This document shows positions 23,701 through 32,102 of a DNA stretch of 44,380 bases, piece by piece (position 1 is the first letter of the stretch; each line of letters begins with the position of its first letter). This DNA is from a virus. The notes beneath the pieces were generated by a model, which ran no database searches, was not told where the DNA came from, and saw only the letters and a list, made by a program, of their open reading frames with translations. Position numbers and translations under genes: made by a program. The stretch lies in IMG/VR virus record IMGVR_UViG_3300033153_006491, positions 1-44,380 of that record, one strand, 5' to 3'.

Positions 23701-26700
23701 CTATTTACTGGTGACGTAACATTGCAGGAAGGGGATCCTACTCTTATCCTTGACTGTACTACTTCTACAAACAACTCACGGTTACTGTTTCAGACTACTA
23801 CAGACCAAGATGCTGAGATAATTCACGAGATGGAGGACGCTGATCTTATTGGAACAGGTCAAGCCTTTATTATACAGTCAGTAGGGTCATCTTATGCTGA
23901 GTGTCATCTAGAGGTTGAGGGGGACGTTTATTCTAGAGGAGCTAGATCTCTTACAACAGATGATGAAGGCTCAGACAATGGACTTGATGCTGACACTCTT
24001 GATACTTATCATGCCTCAAGTTTCGCTAAGGTAAACAGTGCTGCGTTTACAGCTTCAATTAGAATCTCAGCTACTACTCCAGGAATCTATCTAAAAGAAT
24101 CTGACAGCACTGACCTAGATTGGTTCCTTGTCTCAAATGGAGGGTCGTTATCTTTTCAGACAAGAGATGATGCAGAGTCTTTTATAGCGACAGCTTTGGG
24201 TATCAACCATACAACGCTTCTTGCTGCTTTCACAGGAGATGTAAAAGCACCGAGATATGAATCAACCGCAGCATCTGGAGATGAGATTCTTGATTTTCAC
24301 CCAAGTAATGGTGTTTCTAGTAAGTTTTGGAAGATTACAGATCTAGGAGGCTTGGCCATAGGTTGTGACAGCCCCATGTTTCTACATGCCGGAGACGATA
24401 CATTAGCTAAAGTAGCTGATGCTGGTATCACATCTGATACTACCGCTGAGAATATGTACCTAACTGCTGATGGAACTATCTGGGTTAGAACTGGGTTGCA
24501 GGGCGGGTGGGGTGCAGGGCCATTGTTTACATTCAGTAGTAATGGTACCTTTGAATTGCCACACGTAGACTCCGTTGCTATTAGTGAGTTCTCCTCTGAT
24601 GCGACTTTGGTTGATAACAGTGATAGTGCTGTGCCAACAGAGAAGGCTGTTAAGACTTATGTAGATACTAATACGATAAGTTCAGAGGTAGATGACTCTT
24701 TTTCCGGTGATTTAACTGGCTCTGGAATGATGAAATTGACCAATGAAGAAGCTCAACTTGCTAATGATGCAGCCCTGTGGTTAAGCGGAACTACTGGTGC
24801 CATCATGATGGATTCAGCAGGGCAAAAAAGAATTAGTTGGAACGACTCTGGTGGTAACTTTTTAATTCGTTGTGGTAATTACTATAATGATGGTGATGAG
24901 AGGTATGTTGTAGCCGGGGATGGGGCTACATCCATTAGTTGTACTAGTGACTCCTCCAATGGATCTATAGTTTTAAAGGCTGCAGTTACTGGAACTAATG
25001 CCGATGATCCCGTTGTGTGGGGTCCTTCTTTATCTATAAGTCCCACAGCCTGTCAATGGAATAATAACAACCTGCTGACGACAGGAGACACCCTTAATGC
25101 TGATACTTTGAATGGGAGTACTAAGGATGACTTTGTAGCCGTTGATGGGGACACTATGACCGGCATCTTAGCCCAGGCAAACAGAGTATCCAGGCATTCT
25201 AATCTTTATGAAACTTATAGATATTTTTGGGGCGGGGGTACCGATCAGAACTGGAAGAACATAGCAAGTATAACCATAAATACTGATCTTTATACCGCTA
25301 TGTCTTTCGTAATCAACATTACAAATGCTGATACTAATTACGGGCATTCTGTGAATGCTGTTAATTTAGAATTTTATGTATCTGCTAGTAGAAGTGATGG
25401 CACCTTGAATGGTTTAGATACAGGTGAAGTATCAGGTCCTATGACCGGTTACGTCAGACTAGTCAAGACAGCTACTGGTTTTTATGAAATCCAAGCTAGG
25501 CAGGTAGATATTTACCGACACATGACTATTGAATGTCGTGCAATATCAGATAATGGCGGAGTTGGCGTCACTTATCATGATACCCCTACCGATGGCTCTA
25601 CTACAGGAACAATCTACACAGCTTCAGCAGTCCATAGTCTCTATGCCCCTAAGATTAAACTGTTGGAAGGGACAACAATCAGTGAATTTTCTACCGATGA
25701 CTCTTTTTCAGCAAATTCAGATGATAAAGTACCTACAGAGAAGGCGGTAAAGAAATACATATCTGATGCCTTTAACGGAGCCGCCCCTCCAACTGGTTTG
25801 GAGGTAATGGACGATGGCAATGGTATTGGTTGGATCCTTATAGGCAGGACTCAGACCTACTATGGTGATATTGGATTTCAAGCTGTAGATTTATCCTACT
25901 ATACTGCTACCAATGATACTATGGGTGCTACCGGTACTGGTAGTTTTGCTACTGGTTATGGTACTACTGCTTCGGGAACGTATACTGCAGCTACTGGTTA
26001 CCTGACAAAAGCCATAGGGAATAACTCATTTGTCGCTGGTCTAGGTACTGAAATGACCAATACCGAGGGTACCGCTCTCGGTAAGTGGAATAGTGATACC
26101 TCTGGTACTATTCTTGAGGTCGGTATTGGTACAGATGATGGAAGTAGAGCTAATGCTCTTGAGGTGCACACTGATGGTTTAGTGAAAGCTCCTGGAGCAA
26201 CGGTGTCTGAAATACGTGCCGGGGCTGACTCCGTTATACCAACCAAAGAATATACAGATGGTATTTGCCCAATCGGATCCATTATAGCTTGGCATGGTGG
26301 CCACCATGCGAACTCCGCTAATGGTTCTTACTCAATGATAATGGCTTCAGCTAATACAATAGCTGCTGTCAACACTCATTTGAATCCTATGGGTTGGAAT
26401 GTTTGTAATGGCACAGCTCCTAATGATAGTGATAGCCCCATATTTAATGCCTCCAACAAATATCTTCCTAATCTGACTGATGACAGGTTCATCATGGGTG
26501 ACACCATTGCCGGTAATATCGGTGGTAGCAGCACAATGTCTCATGATCATAGTGTAAATGTTCCTTCTATAGTTGCTACTTCTGGACCTATATCTATTTC
26601 AGAAGCTCAAATGCCTTCACATGATCATAATCTTCTTAGACATACAACATCTTCCGGTACTGGGTCTTATTTTCAAGCCCCTAGTGCCGCTACTTCTGAT

Positions 26701-26853
26701 CGAGACAATGCTACCCCAATAGGTAATAGGGGAAGTGGTTCTTCTCATAGCCACAGTATAAATCACGATCATGCTGCTTTTGACTCCGAGACAGTTGCCC
26801 CTGAAAACAGACCTAAGTATTTATCTTGCTACTATATAATGAGGATTAAATAA
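20794..26853 (+). CDS. Large tail fibre with collar domain
   Basis: A 2019-residue fibre, starting with GTG. Residues about 1-180 carry phage-fibre repeats (SITGLDTALSNKVDD) and four exact-phase 15-residue units (THNLTTDI). Two tandem copies of a roughly 300-residue module follow (about 250-820), then two copies of a APxYE-to-AVKxYVD module (about 825-1300). Three TEKAVKxY-type joints close them. Near 1710-1790 is a YadA-head-like segment (SFATGYGTTASGTYTAATGY). The end is a classical phage tail-collar domain: PIGSIIAWHGG, the Gly-Trp-Asn-Val-Cys-Asn-Gly motif, His-rich turns and the terminal ENRPKYLSCYYIMRIK. It probably trimerises and contacts the host surface. Its TAA overlaps the next ATG. 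Confidence 0.9.
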   Translation: MNPYKIVEGSGASVVKTSGHPYDIVTISATGTGTTDHSLLDNRDIINQHPTSAITGLDTALSGKVDDGQVLTDVPAGAVFTDTTYTSGDFDHNSLANTHNLTTDINHDSLTNTHNLTTDIDHNSITNNHNLTTDIDHNTITNNHNLTTDISHDSIADTGSANQHPTSSITGLDTALSNKVDDSVGEAMNISLGGYQHFADYDDPFSADTGLRCHVRDGIWYLAKDIEETNDIYVYIEGERVLTTADEGTGNGLDADTTDGKHVNIAASSNWAAVIDKIPMVNSSGVIEFGNTVDFHATSSSNDFDIRAFCTNNVLDIIGPGDAELRVEGDRVLTVADGGAGSGIDADLVDDMHADEFVYLTGENNTNLGDIGTDTNLHWYLVATYTFTAVTDDYVNETWHITGDECNPYDLSLYFKFVNIDNFDVPECRMSIVANKILGNYPIFKAITDDASRTLKIYYNRSGNDTCREWYRISMATTDQVTRAFSNTSVGTTEPTDTNEWRTSNDTFHQVITSEDGAITTSDNLLSISSSNFHWNGVNVLTSDDEGSGNNLDADTVDGKHANTSGSSSVWADVIDDIPVIDGSGSLTIGNELDFLVTDGDSPAITAHCYSANELDFVGSEPNSTILKANNRRLLTEDDLSSVGQDADTVDDMHAIEFVYANGENNVLMGDIGTDTKLHWYLLATYTFDQDEESFVSETWHISGKDCDPYDFSLYFIHDHMTTFVTADCWMHITAPDLSDNAPVFKTVTDNNARTMKVYYNRSGHDMHREWYRTSMSSSYVVTKVLSNNSVGTTEPTGDFNLTSDNTSYQQLVTSDGTSVISAPKYEATTGTGDIILDWHTSTSTSGKMWDITDQGGLAIGCDSAMFIHAGDNTPARVADAGIVAGTTGEDMFITADNHINFRSNLQGGWGSSFTLTLTNAGYLQLNSTKSINEFSNDNTLGDSSEYSLVTENAVKSYVDTTFVTKVGSLFTGDVTLQEGDPTLILDCTTSTNNSRLLFQTTTDQDAEIIHEMEDADLIGTGQAFIIQSVGSSYAECHLEVEGDVYSRGARSLTTDDEGSDNGLDADTLDTYHASSFAKVNSAAFTASIRISATTPGIYLKESDSTDLDWFLVSNGGSLSFQTRDDAESFIATALGINHTTLLAAFTGDVKAPRYESTAASGDEILDFHPSNGVSSKFWKITDLGGLAIGCDSPMFLHAGDDTLAKVADAGITSDTTAENMYLTADGTIWVRTGLQGGWGAGPLFTFSSNGTFELPHVDSVAISEFSSDATLVDNSDSAVPTEKAVKTYVDTNTISSEVDDSFSGDLTGSGMMKLTNEEAQLANDAALWLSGTTGAIMMDSAGQKRISWNDSGGNFLIRCGNYYNDGDERYVVAGDGATSISCTSDSSNGSIVLKAAVTGTNADDPVVWGPSLSISPTACQWNNNNLLTTGDTLNADTLNGSTKDDFVAVDGDTMTGILAQANRVSRHSNLYETYRYFWGGGTDQNWKNIASITINTDLYTAMSFVINITNADTNYGHSVNAVNLEFYVSASRSDGTLNGLDTGEVSGPMTGYVRLVKTATGFYEIQARQVDIYRHMTIECRAISDNGGVGVTYHDTPTDGSTTGTIYTASAVHSLYAPKIKLLEGTTISEFSTDDSFSANSDDKVPTEKAVKKYISDAFNGAAPPTGLEVMDDGNGIGWILIGRTQTYYGDIGFQAVDLSYYTATNDTMGATGTGSFATGYGTTASGTYTAATGYLTKAIGNNSFVAGLGTEMTNTEGTALGKWNSDTSGTILEVGIGTDDGSRANALEVHTDGLVKAPGATVSEIRAGADSVIPTKEYTDGICPIGSIIAWHGGHHANSANGSYSMIMASANTIAAVNTHLNPMGWNVCNGTAPNDSDSPIFNASNKYLPNLTDDRFIMGDTIAGNIGGSSTMSHDHSVNVPSIVATSGPISISEAQMPSHDHNLLRHTTSSGTGSYFQAPSAATSDRDNATPIGNRGSGSSHSHSINHDHAAFDSETVAPENRPKYLSCYYIMRIK
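21067..21246 (+). repeat. Four 45-bp coding repeats in the fibre
   Basis: Four units of 15 residues, with core THNLTTDI or NHNLTTDI, in exact 45-bp phase. A fifth degenerate unit starts at 21247 (HDSIADTG). Third positions differ, so the repeat has been kept at protein level while bases drifted. Confidence 0.9.
21532..23245 (+). repeat. Tandem duplication inside the fibre gene
   Basis: The module starting DADTTDGKH and ending GTTEPT...TSD is present twice, at about 21532-22350 and 22421-23245. Shared blocks include GENN...MGDIGTDT.LHWYL.ATYTF, ETWHI.G..C.PYD.SLYF, YYNRSG.D and REWYR.SM. The copies are clearly diverged, so the duplication is not recent. Confidence 0.8.
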
Positions 26854-27080
26854 TGATTGATATAACATATACAGTAGAGTTCAGACCTCCTGGACCATTG
26901 TCTGGAACCACTAAATTAGTAGATGTAATAGGAGATGGGATTGATAAAGAATTTAATTTCAGATTCTTCCAGATGCAGGACGGCACCATGGTGCATGCTC
27001 CCTTGGATTCCGTGGTGAAATTTTCTAAAGAAAGAATGGTAGCTGTTAAATCAAAAATACAAGAGGAAACAGGTAGATGA
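26853..27080 (+). CDS. Small protein after the fibre
   Basis: A 75-residue protein. The middle has a beta hairpin pattern (KLVDVIGDGIDKEFNFRFFQ) and the end is a charged helix. It is coupled at both ends: TAATG to the fibre and ATGA to the next gene. Small proteins here are often fibre-assembly chaperones; that is inference from location. Confidence 0.55.
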   Translation: MIDITYTVEFRPPGPLSGTTKLVDVIGDGIDKEFNFRFFQMQDGTMVHAPLDSVVKFSKERMVAVKSKIQEETGR

Positions 27081-27637
27081 AGTTAACTATAGTGGTTCCT
27101 GACAATAAAGTAATGATTGACGGGTACCAAATAAAAGGATTAGATTTGTCTGGAATGGATCCTGAAGTGAACGTAGTTCAATGGGATCTTGATAACGGTC
27201 ATGAGGAGCTAATAGATAATCAGGTAAACCTCATAATAGATTTAACTCCTTATCAGGATATTATAGACGCTCATGCTCTGGCCAAGGACGCCATAGAAAA
27301 TCCAGTGTATACCATTGAAGAGCTTGTAACAATGAGATTATCTGATATACTGACAGCACATAACATCGAGATTATGGAGAAGGAGACCTCTGATCCGGTG
27401 GAGTTATTAAAGAAGTTCTCAAAGCTTTCTACAGCTCTTCGGAAGGAAGCTAAAGGATCAGCAAGTCAATCTGATAAGAAAGTCCTTGATGATAATGATC
27501 TTCTTGACATTTGGTACGATGATATGGAAACAGCCCGGGAAGTCGAAGAATCCTGGGTAGAAGATCAAGATAGAACGGAACAAGAATTAATCGATTACGA
27601 TACGGCCACGATAGTTTGGCCTGATTATCCACTATAA
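27077..27637 (+). CDS. Conserved tail protein, possible fibre chaperone
   Basis: A 186-residue protein with N-terminus KLTIVVPDNKVMIDGYQIKG then LDLSGMDPEVNVVQWDLDNG, a pattern I recall from a widespread family of short phage proteins beside tail fibre genes (Leu-Asp-Leu-Ser ... Val-x-x-Val-Gln-Trp ... Gly). After about residue 70 it becomes helical and acidic. The role is unknown; association with fibre assembly is suggested by location and ATGA coupling. Confidence 0.6.
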   Translation: MKLTIVVPDNKVMIDGYQIKGLDLSGMDPEVNVVQWDLDNGHEELIDNQVNLIIDLTPYQDIIDAHALAKDAIENPVYTIEELVTMRLSDILTAHNIEIMEKETSDPVELLKKFSKLSTALRKEAKGSASQSDKKVLDDNDLLDIWYDDMETAREVEESWVEDQDRTEQELIDYDTATIVWPDYPL

Positions 27638-27651
27638 CAGGAGATTAATAA

Positions 27652-28635
27652 ATGGGTTATACATGGCCAGCATTTCCACCTACGGGGGAGACTGATTTTG
27701 AATCTACCGCTCGGACTTCTCTGGAGACTTGGAGAGCTAACTCTGTTTTATTGGAAACGAGAATGGACTCTCTCGATACAGGGACCGCAGGGTACTCCAG
27801 TAATTCCATCCCTGGCACTGCTATTCAGACTGGAACAATTACTGCTACTCAGATGGGGTCAAACTCTGTTGATTCAGATGAGATTACCAATGGAGCTGTG
27901 ACTCAATACAAGTATGGTAACGCCAGTCTCCACTACAGTAAATTGTACGCCATTAACTCCCCCAGTGGAGGCGACATCCTCAGCTTTAACTCAGGCTCTG
28001 GGGATTTTGAATGGATTACTGTATCTGCTGGTGGATCTACTGGGCTGGAAAGGATCACCGATGGTAGCCCAGGCTGGCGTCTCGTCGGTATGGATACTGA
28101 TGATTACGGGGATCTTGGCAGTGATGCTGTTGACCTCTCTATATCTACAGGAAACTCTTCTACAAGGGGTGCTGTAGGTAATATGAGTTTCGCCACCGGT
28201 AAAAATACGAGAGCTTCGGGTGATTATAGTATTGTATTTGGAGACACTAACATTGCTTCAGGATTATGTGCTGTAGCAAGTGGATATAATACCGAGGCTT
28301 CTAATGACTACACAGCAGCGTTCGGAGAAGGTACCATGGCTGCTTATTCAGGAGCTTTTTCCTGTGGTAACTTCAACAATGGAACGAATTCAAGTGTGGT
28401 ATTTGAGGTAGGTGTCGGAACTGGAACAGGAGATCGTAAAGATGGCTTCCAGGTTCTCACCAATGGTGTTTGCCTTATGCCTCAGGTATCTCGTTCTGAA
28501 ATAGACTCTGCAGGTAATGCTGCAGTCCTTAGTCTAGGTTACCTGGATGATAAGGGAGCTACTGGGACTTTCACATCTAATGATGGTAAGACTATCACAG
28601 TAGATAAAGGTCTCATAATTTCTATAGTGACGTAA
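27652..28635 (+). CDS. Tail fibre with YadA-like head repeats
   Basis: A 327-residue protein preceded by AGGAGA. The N-terminus (MGYTWPAFPPTGETDFESTA) looks like a fibre attachment segment. Residues about 145-270 contain a trimeric-adhesin head pattern with repeated 14-residue turns (ATGKNTRASGDYSIVFGDTN and following ASG units). The same segment and the EVGVGTGTGDRKDGFQVLTNG block after it are homologous to residues about 1680-1810 of the 2019-residue fibre. It should be trimeric. A short C-terminus, SNDGKTITVDKGLIISIVT, ends the protein. It lacks a collar domain or peptidase. Confidence 0.75.
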   Translation: MGYTWPAFPPTGETDFESTARTSLETWRANSVLLETRMDSLDTGTAGYSSNSIPGTAIQTGTITATQMGSNSVDSDEITNGAVTQYKYGNASLHYSKLYAINSPSGGDILSFNSGSGDFEWITVSAGGSTGLERITDGSPGWRLVGMDTDDYGDLGSDAVDLSISTGNSSTRGAVGNMSFATGKNTRASGDYSIVFGDTNIASGLCAVASGYNTEASNDYTAAFGEGTMAAYSGAFSCGNFNNGTNSSVVFEVGVGTGTGDRKDGFQVLTNGVCLMPQVSRSEIDSAGNAAVLSLGYLDDKGATGTFTSNDGKTITVDKGLIISIVT

Positions 28636-28639
28636 CGAT

Positions 28640-30226
28640 ATGGCAGCTCCAGTATACGAAACTGACCTAACAACCATAGCTATTGGCGATATCGGTACAG
28701 ATGCAGGTTCCTGGGATGAATCCTCTCATGGAGCTTGGGATGATGCCGGCTCCATGGTCGACGATGGCAACCTTTATTATAACGGCACTGCCTGTGTGTC
28801 TGCTCAGTACACTAAAGATGGTGTTGGTACAATTATGTATGAGCACACCGGGACCTATGCTGTTCCAACAGATGGGGCCGTACTGATCTGGCATCTCTGG
28901 GCTGCACCTCCTGCATTGGCAAATCTTGCCGGTGGCGGTGTGCGGATTTTGGTTGGTAATAGTTTTGGTGATTTCAAAGGTTGGAATGCTTCAGGTAGTG
29001 ACGCGGCCCCGGCTCCGAAAGGCGGTTGGTATCAGTATGCTGTTAATCCATCTCTGTCGGAAGATTACTTGGTAGGATCTGTCGCTTCTCCATACGATAC
29101 ATTCGGAATGGCTGTGGCTGCTACTGCCCAGGCTCGTGGTAATCCAAATGCTGTCAATGCCATTCGTTATGGTAGATGTGAACAAAGATATACTGTAGGT
29201 GATTCAGGAAATCCTGCCATATTCTCCGGATATGCTGTACTCGACAATGCCTCTACTGCTAAGTGGGGGTTACTCCAGAATGTAGAAGGTGGTTATAAAT
29301 GGCAAGGCCTGATGTCTTTGGGCCTGTCCGGGACTGCTGTATACTTCGAAGATTCAAATGTAAGTATCACCGTAGAGAACACAATCAATGTATCCGCTAA
29401 TTTCAATAAGATAGAAGTAAATAATGCTGGGAGTACTGTTAATTGGACTGCTGTATCGATCACGGCTCTTGGAACTGTAAGTAAAGGACGTTTTGAAGTA
29501 GTAGATAACGCCACGGTGAACAAGACATCTTGTACGTTTACAGATATGGATACTTTCATCTACCAGAGTAATTCCATCATCCTGACGTCCATCCATAGAC
29601 GTTGTGGCTTAATAACACAAGGGGGTGCTACGATGACCTCCGGCACTCTCGATAAACCTGTAGGGTCTGTAGGAATCACAGCAAACTCCTTGAATGACAT
29701 CACCAAGTATATATTTAACTCAGATGGAACTGGTCATGCGGTTGACCTCGGAACCATTGCTTCTGACACCTCAGTAACCTGGGACAACTCTGATTATGAT
29801 TACACTGCAGCATCCTCTGGAAATGAAACCATCCTTGTAAGTGTTGATAATGGATTTACTCTTACAATAAACGTCACCGATACAGCAACCACTCCTTTTG
29901 TTTATAACACTGGGGCCGGGGATGTATCGGTTGTTGCAGGGCAAAAAACTTTCTCTTTTTCTGTTGAAGACCAGGACGGTACCTCCATGACTGGGTATGA
30001 GTGGAGACTGTATGACTACCAAGGTGTGGTAGGAGAGTACGGAGATGAGTTAGATGGTGAAGAGGTAGCAACATCCAGTAGTCAGGCATACAACTATTCC
30101 TACGCTACAGATGATGCTGTAGTCCTGCAAGTTATGAAAGATGGGTACGTTGAAAACAGGACAAACGATACCTTAATAAATAGCAATCAGAACTTAACGA
30201 TCATTATGAAAAAGGAACTTAATTAA
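28640..30226 (+). CDS. Virion protein with beta-helix-like centre
   Basis: A 528-residue Asp/Gly/Thr/Ser-rich protein. Residues about 180-330 show spaced short strands with Asn/Thr turns suggestive of a right-handed beta solenoid; about 380-450 is an Ig-like or carboxypeptidase-regulatory-like stretch, ending in DGYVENRTNDTLINSNQNLT. It has no signal peptide. Start ATG 28640 has no strong Shine-Dalgarno. It is probably a tail or adsorption accessory; no family is named. Confidence 0.55.
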   Translation: MAAPVYETDLTTIAIGDIGTDAGSWDESSHGAWDDAGSMVDDGNLYYNGTACVSAQYTKDGVGTIMYEHTGTYAVPTDGAVLIWHLWAAPPALANLAGGGVRILVGNSFGDFKGWNASGSDAAPAPKGGWYQYAVNPSLSEDYLVGSVASPYDTFGMAVAATAQARGNPNAVNAIRYGRCEQRYTVGDSGNPAIFSGYAVLDNASTAKWGLLQNVEGGYKWQGLMSLGLSGTAVYFEDSNVSITVENTINVSANFNKIEVNNAGSTVNWTAVSITALGTVSKGRFEVVDNATVNKTSCTFTDMDTFIYQSNSIILTSIHRRCGLITQGGATMTSGTLDKPVGSVGITANSLNDITKYIFNSDGTGHAVDLGTIASDTSVTWDNSDYDYTAASSGNETILVSVDNGFTLTINVTDTATTPFVYNTGAGDVSVVAGQKTFSFSVEDQDGTSMTGYEWRLYDYQGVVGEYGDELDGEEVATSSSQAYNYSYATDDAVVLQVMKDGYVENRTNDTLINSNQNLTIIMKKELN

Positions 30227-30555
30227 TGGATCACATCGACCTGCAGCACTCTCATGTTACCCAGCACACCAATGATAATGTAAAGACTCCTTGGAGAGTG
30301 TGTCAGAATGAAACTAACCTCCGTTTAGGAGAGCTCCCTAAACAGCTTACCGAGGCAGAGGTTTTTTCTATAATGGCCTTTGCCAAGAAGTATGAGCTAC
30401 TGGCTTTTAACGAAGGAATATCCTTCGGTAAAAGAAAGACAGTTAAAGTGTATGATGAACAAATCAAGATTCTTAAAGACAGGCTGAATGCGGCAATAGA
30501 CGAAAATGAACGTCTTGCTACAGTCCTGGATAAACTCACACGTAAAGAGGTATAA
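30226..30555 (+). CDS. Small coiled-coil virion-associated protein
   Basis: A 109-residue protein. The N-terminal half has histidines (DHIDLQHSHVTQHTNDN) and the C-terminal half is a single amphipathic coiled coil (VKVYDEQIKILKDRLNAAID). Its ATG shares the A of the preceding TAA. It probably acts as a small connector or chaperone of the neighbouring virion proteins. Not recognised. Confidence 0.55.
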   Translation: MDHIDLQHSHVTQHTNDNVKTPWRVCQNETNLRLGELPKQLTEAEVFSIMAFAKKYELLAFNEGISFGKRKTVKVYDEQIKILKDRLNAAIDENERLATVLDKLTRKEV

Positions 30556-30557
30556 TT

Positions 30558-32102
30558 ATGTCTGGAGAAGGACAGTTTTTAATTGATCTTAGTAATTACG
30601 ATTCGTTGCTGATTCAATCAACTGAAAGTAGATCAGGTACTCCTGATGGTAATGTATTCTTTAATACGACTACTGGGGAAATTGAGTTCATTAGAGTAGA
30701 TGAACTTGCTACTATTGACCTTTCACCCCTCGGTGGGGCAGTAGATGCTGATAACCCTCTCGGGGTTGATCTGGGGCTTAAATTTGAAGCGATCTATGCA
30801 TTCGAGAATCAGGAACGTGTAGCAGATGAGACTCTTCGTAAGTTCTACCGTTGGTCATCTGGATCATTTAAGTTTGGTGGAGCTTATAACTTTATCAACT
30901 CTCGTAAACCTGCAACAGCTGATGACAGATCTATTATTCGTGGCTCTGGGTGGAATGAGTTTGCCTCAGATGGTGGTACTGATAGAGTTTATTTCGGTAA
31001 CAAGGGATTGTCTAATATTGAAGCCCTCTCCCAACCTTATTTTATGTTGTCCGATTCTGCGACCCCTGATGTTAATACGCTTACTCCTACTGACTATGCG
31101 AAAGACGGCCAGATCGATGAAGCAGTACAGGTGCTGGGAGATACTGGGAACTCTCCATCTGATGTCGGGGCCGGTGACTTTGATACTCGTCTGTATGAAG
31201 CTGTGTCAATTAGAACGTTTACTAAGATATATGATCGTAAGACTACCGTAAACGATCTCGGTATCGCAGAGCTCGGTGGGTATTCAACAGGTTTTGCCGT
31301 TAATGAGTCAGACCATTTGACTACCGGTAATTATACCCTTGCTGATGTATACACGGCACCTATTGCTCCATTTGATACGATGAATCTTGAGAAACTTGCG
31401 GTACCGGTCACAAGAGATGAATTTTCTAATCAGGATGGAACTTATACTTTCACTTGGGTATTAAATAATCCAGGAACTGGAACTAATGCTTCCCCTATTG
31501 CTGCTGGTAATCTTGATCAAATGGTAGCAGTTCTTGACGCTTTGTCTCAGGATGATGTTGATATTGACTCAGGTTCTGAGACAGAGACTTATGGAAAACG
31601 AGTTAATACTTGGTATTACTATAATGCATCAGGTCAGGTTGTAACAAGATCTGGGGCAGATTCCTTAGGGTTGTATCTCTATAACGTCCCCACTTCAGAT
31701 CAGCAGCGCGGGGTTATGACTGATGATGGTGGTACTATCAAAGCATACTCCTTCTCAGTTTCTGTTGAAGCTGAAGTCGGAGCAACCGCAAAAGGTGATG
31801 GTAATGCTTGGTACCATTCTTATTTCGCTGCAGCTTATAATACTGCCGGTGCTATTACGGTTCAGGATTCCGGAGCTTCAGAAGTAAAAGGTGACGCTTC
31901 TTCTGCTGACGTTGACGACAAGATCATCTTTCCATTTGACTATACCGGTGATACTGTTGGTGGCTCTCCTGATACGGATAAAGATTGTATCTTCCTTTGT
32001 GAGGGTGATGGTGGCGCTACCCAGGCCAAGACTCTTTATACCATTACTAAGCAGACTACCGTAGCTTTCTCTTGTTCACCTGGAATCGAGAATAATGCGT
32101 AA
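30558..32102 (+). CDS. Large virion structural protein
   Basis: A 514-residue protein with N-terminus GEGQFLIDLSNYDSLLIQS, a repeat-free alpha/beta body, and the segment ATADDRSIIRGSGWNEFASD. I recall similar long proteins in tail accessory blocks of marine and soil phages, annotated only as structural. It has Asp/Gly-rich loops compatible with calcium sites. It is coupled to the next gene by TAATG. The function is not known. Confidence 0.6.
   Translation: MSGEGQFLIDLSNYDSLLIQSTESRSGTPDGNVFFNTTTGEIEFIRVDELATIDLSPLGGAVDADNPLGVDLGLKFEAIYAFENQERVADETLRKFYRWSSGSFKFGGAYNFINSRKPATADDRSIIRGSGWNEFASDGGTDRVYFGNKGLSNIEALSQPYFMLSDSATPDVNTLTPTDYAKDGQIDEAVQVLGDTGNSPSDVGAGDFDTRLYEAVSIRTFTKIYDRKTTVNDLGIAELGGYSTGFAVNESDHLTTGNYTLADVYTAPIAPFDTMNLEKLAVPVTRDEFSNQDGTYTFTWVLNNPGTGTNASPIAAGNLDQMVAVLDALSQDDVDIDSGSETETYGKRVNTWYYYNASGQVVTRSGADSLGLYLYNVPTSDQQRGVMTDDGGTIKAYSFSVSVEAEVGATAKGDGNAWYHSYFAAAYNTAGAITVQDSGASEVKGDASSADVDDKIIFPFDYTGDTVGGSPDTDKDCIFLCEGDGGATQAKTLYTITKQTTVAFSCSPGIENNA

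Noticed and set aside
26000-28500. Bacterial surface adhesin (trimeric autotransporter)
   Set aside because: The YadA-like heads lack a signal peptide and membrane anchor and are embedded in phage fibre genes with a collar domain.
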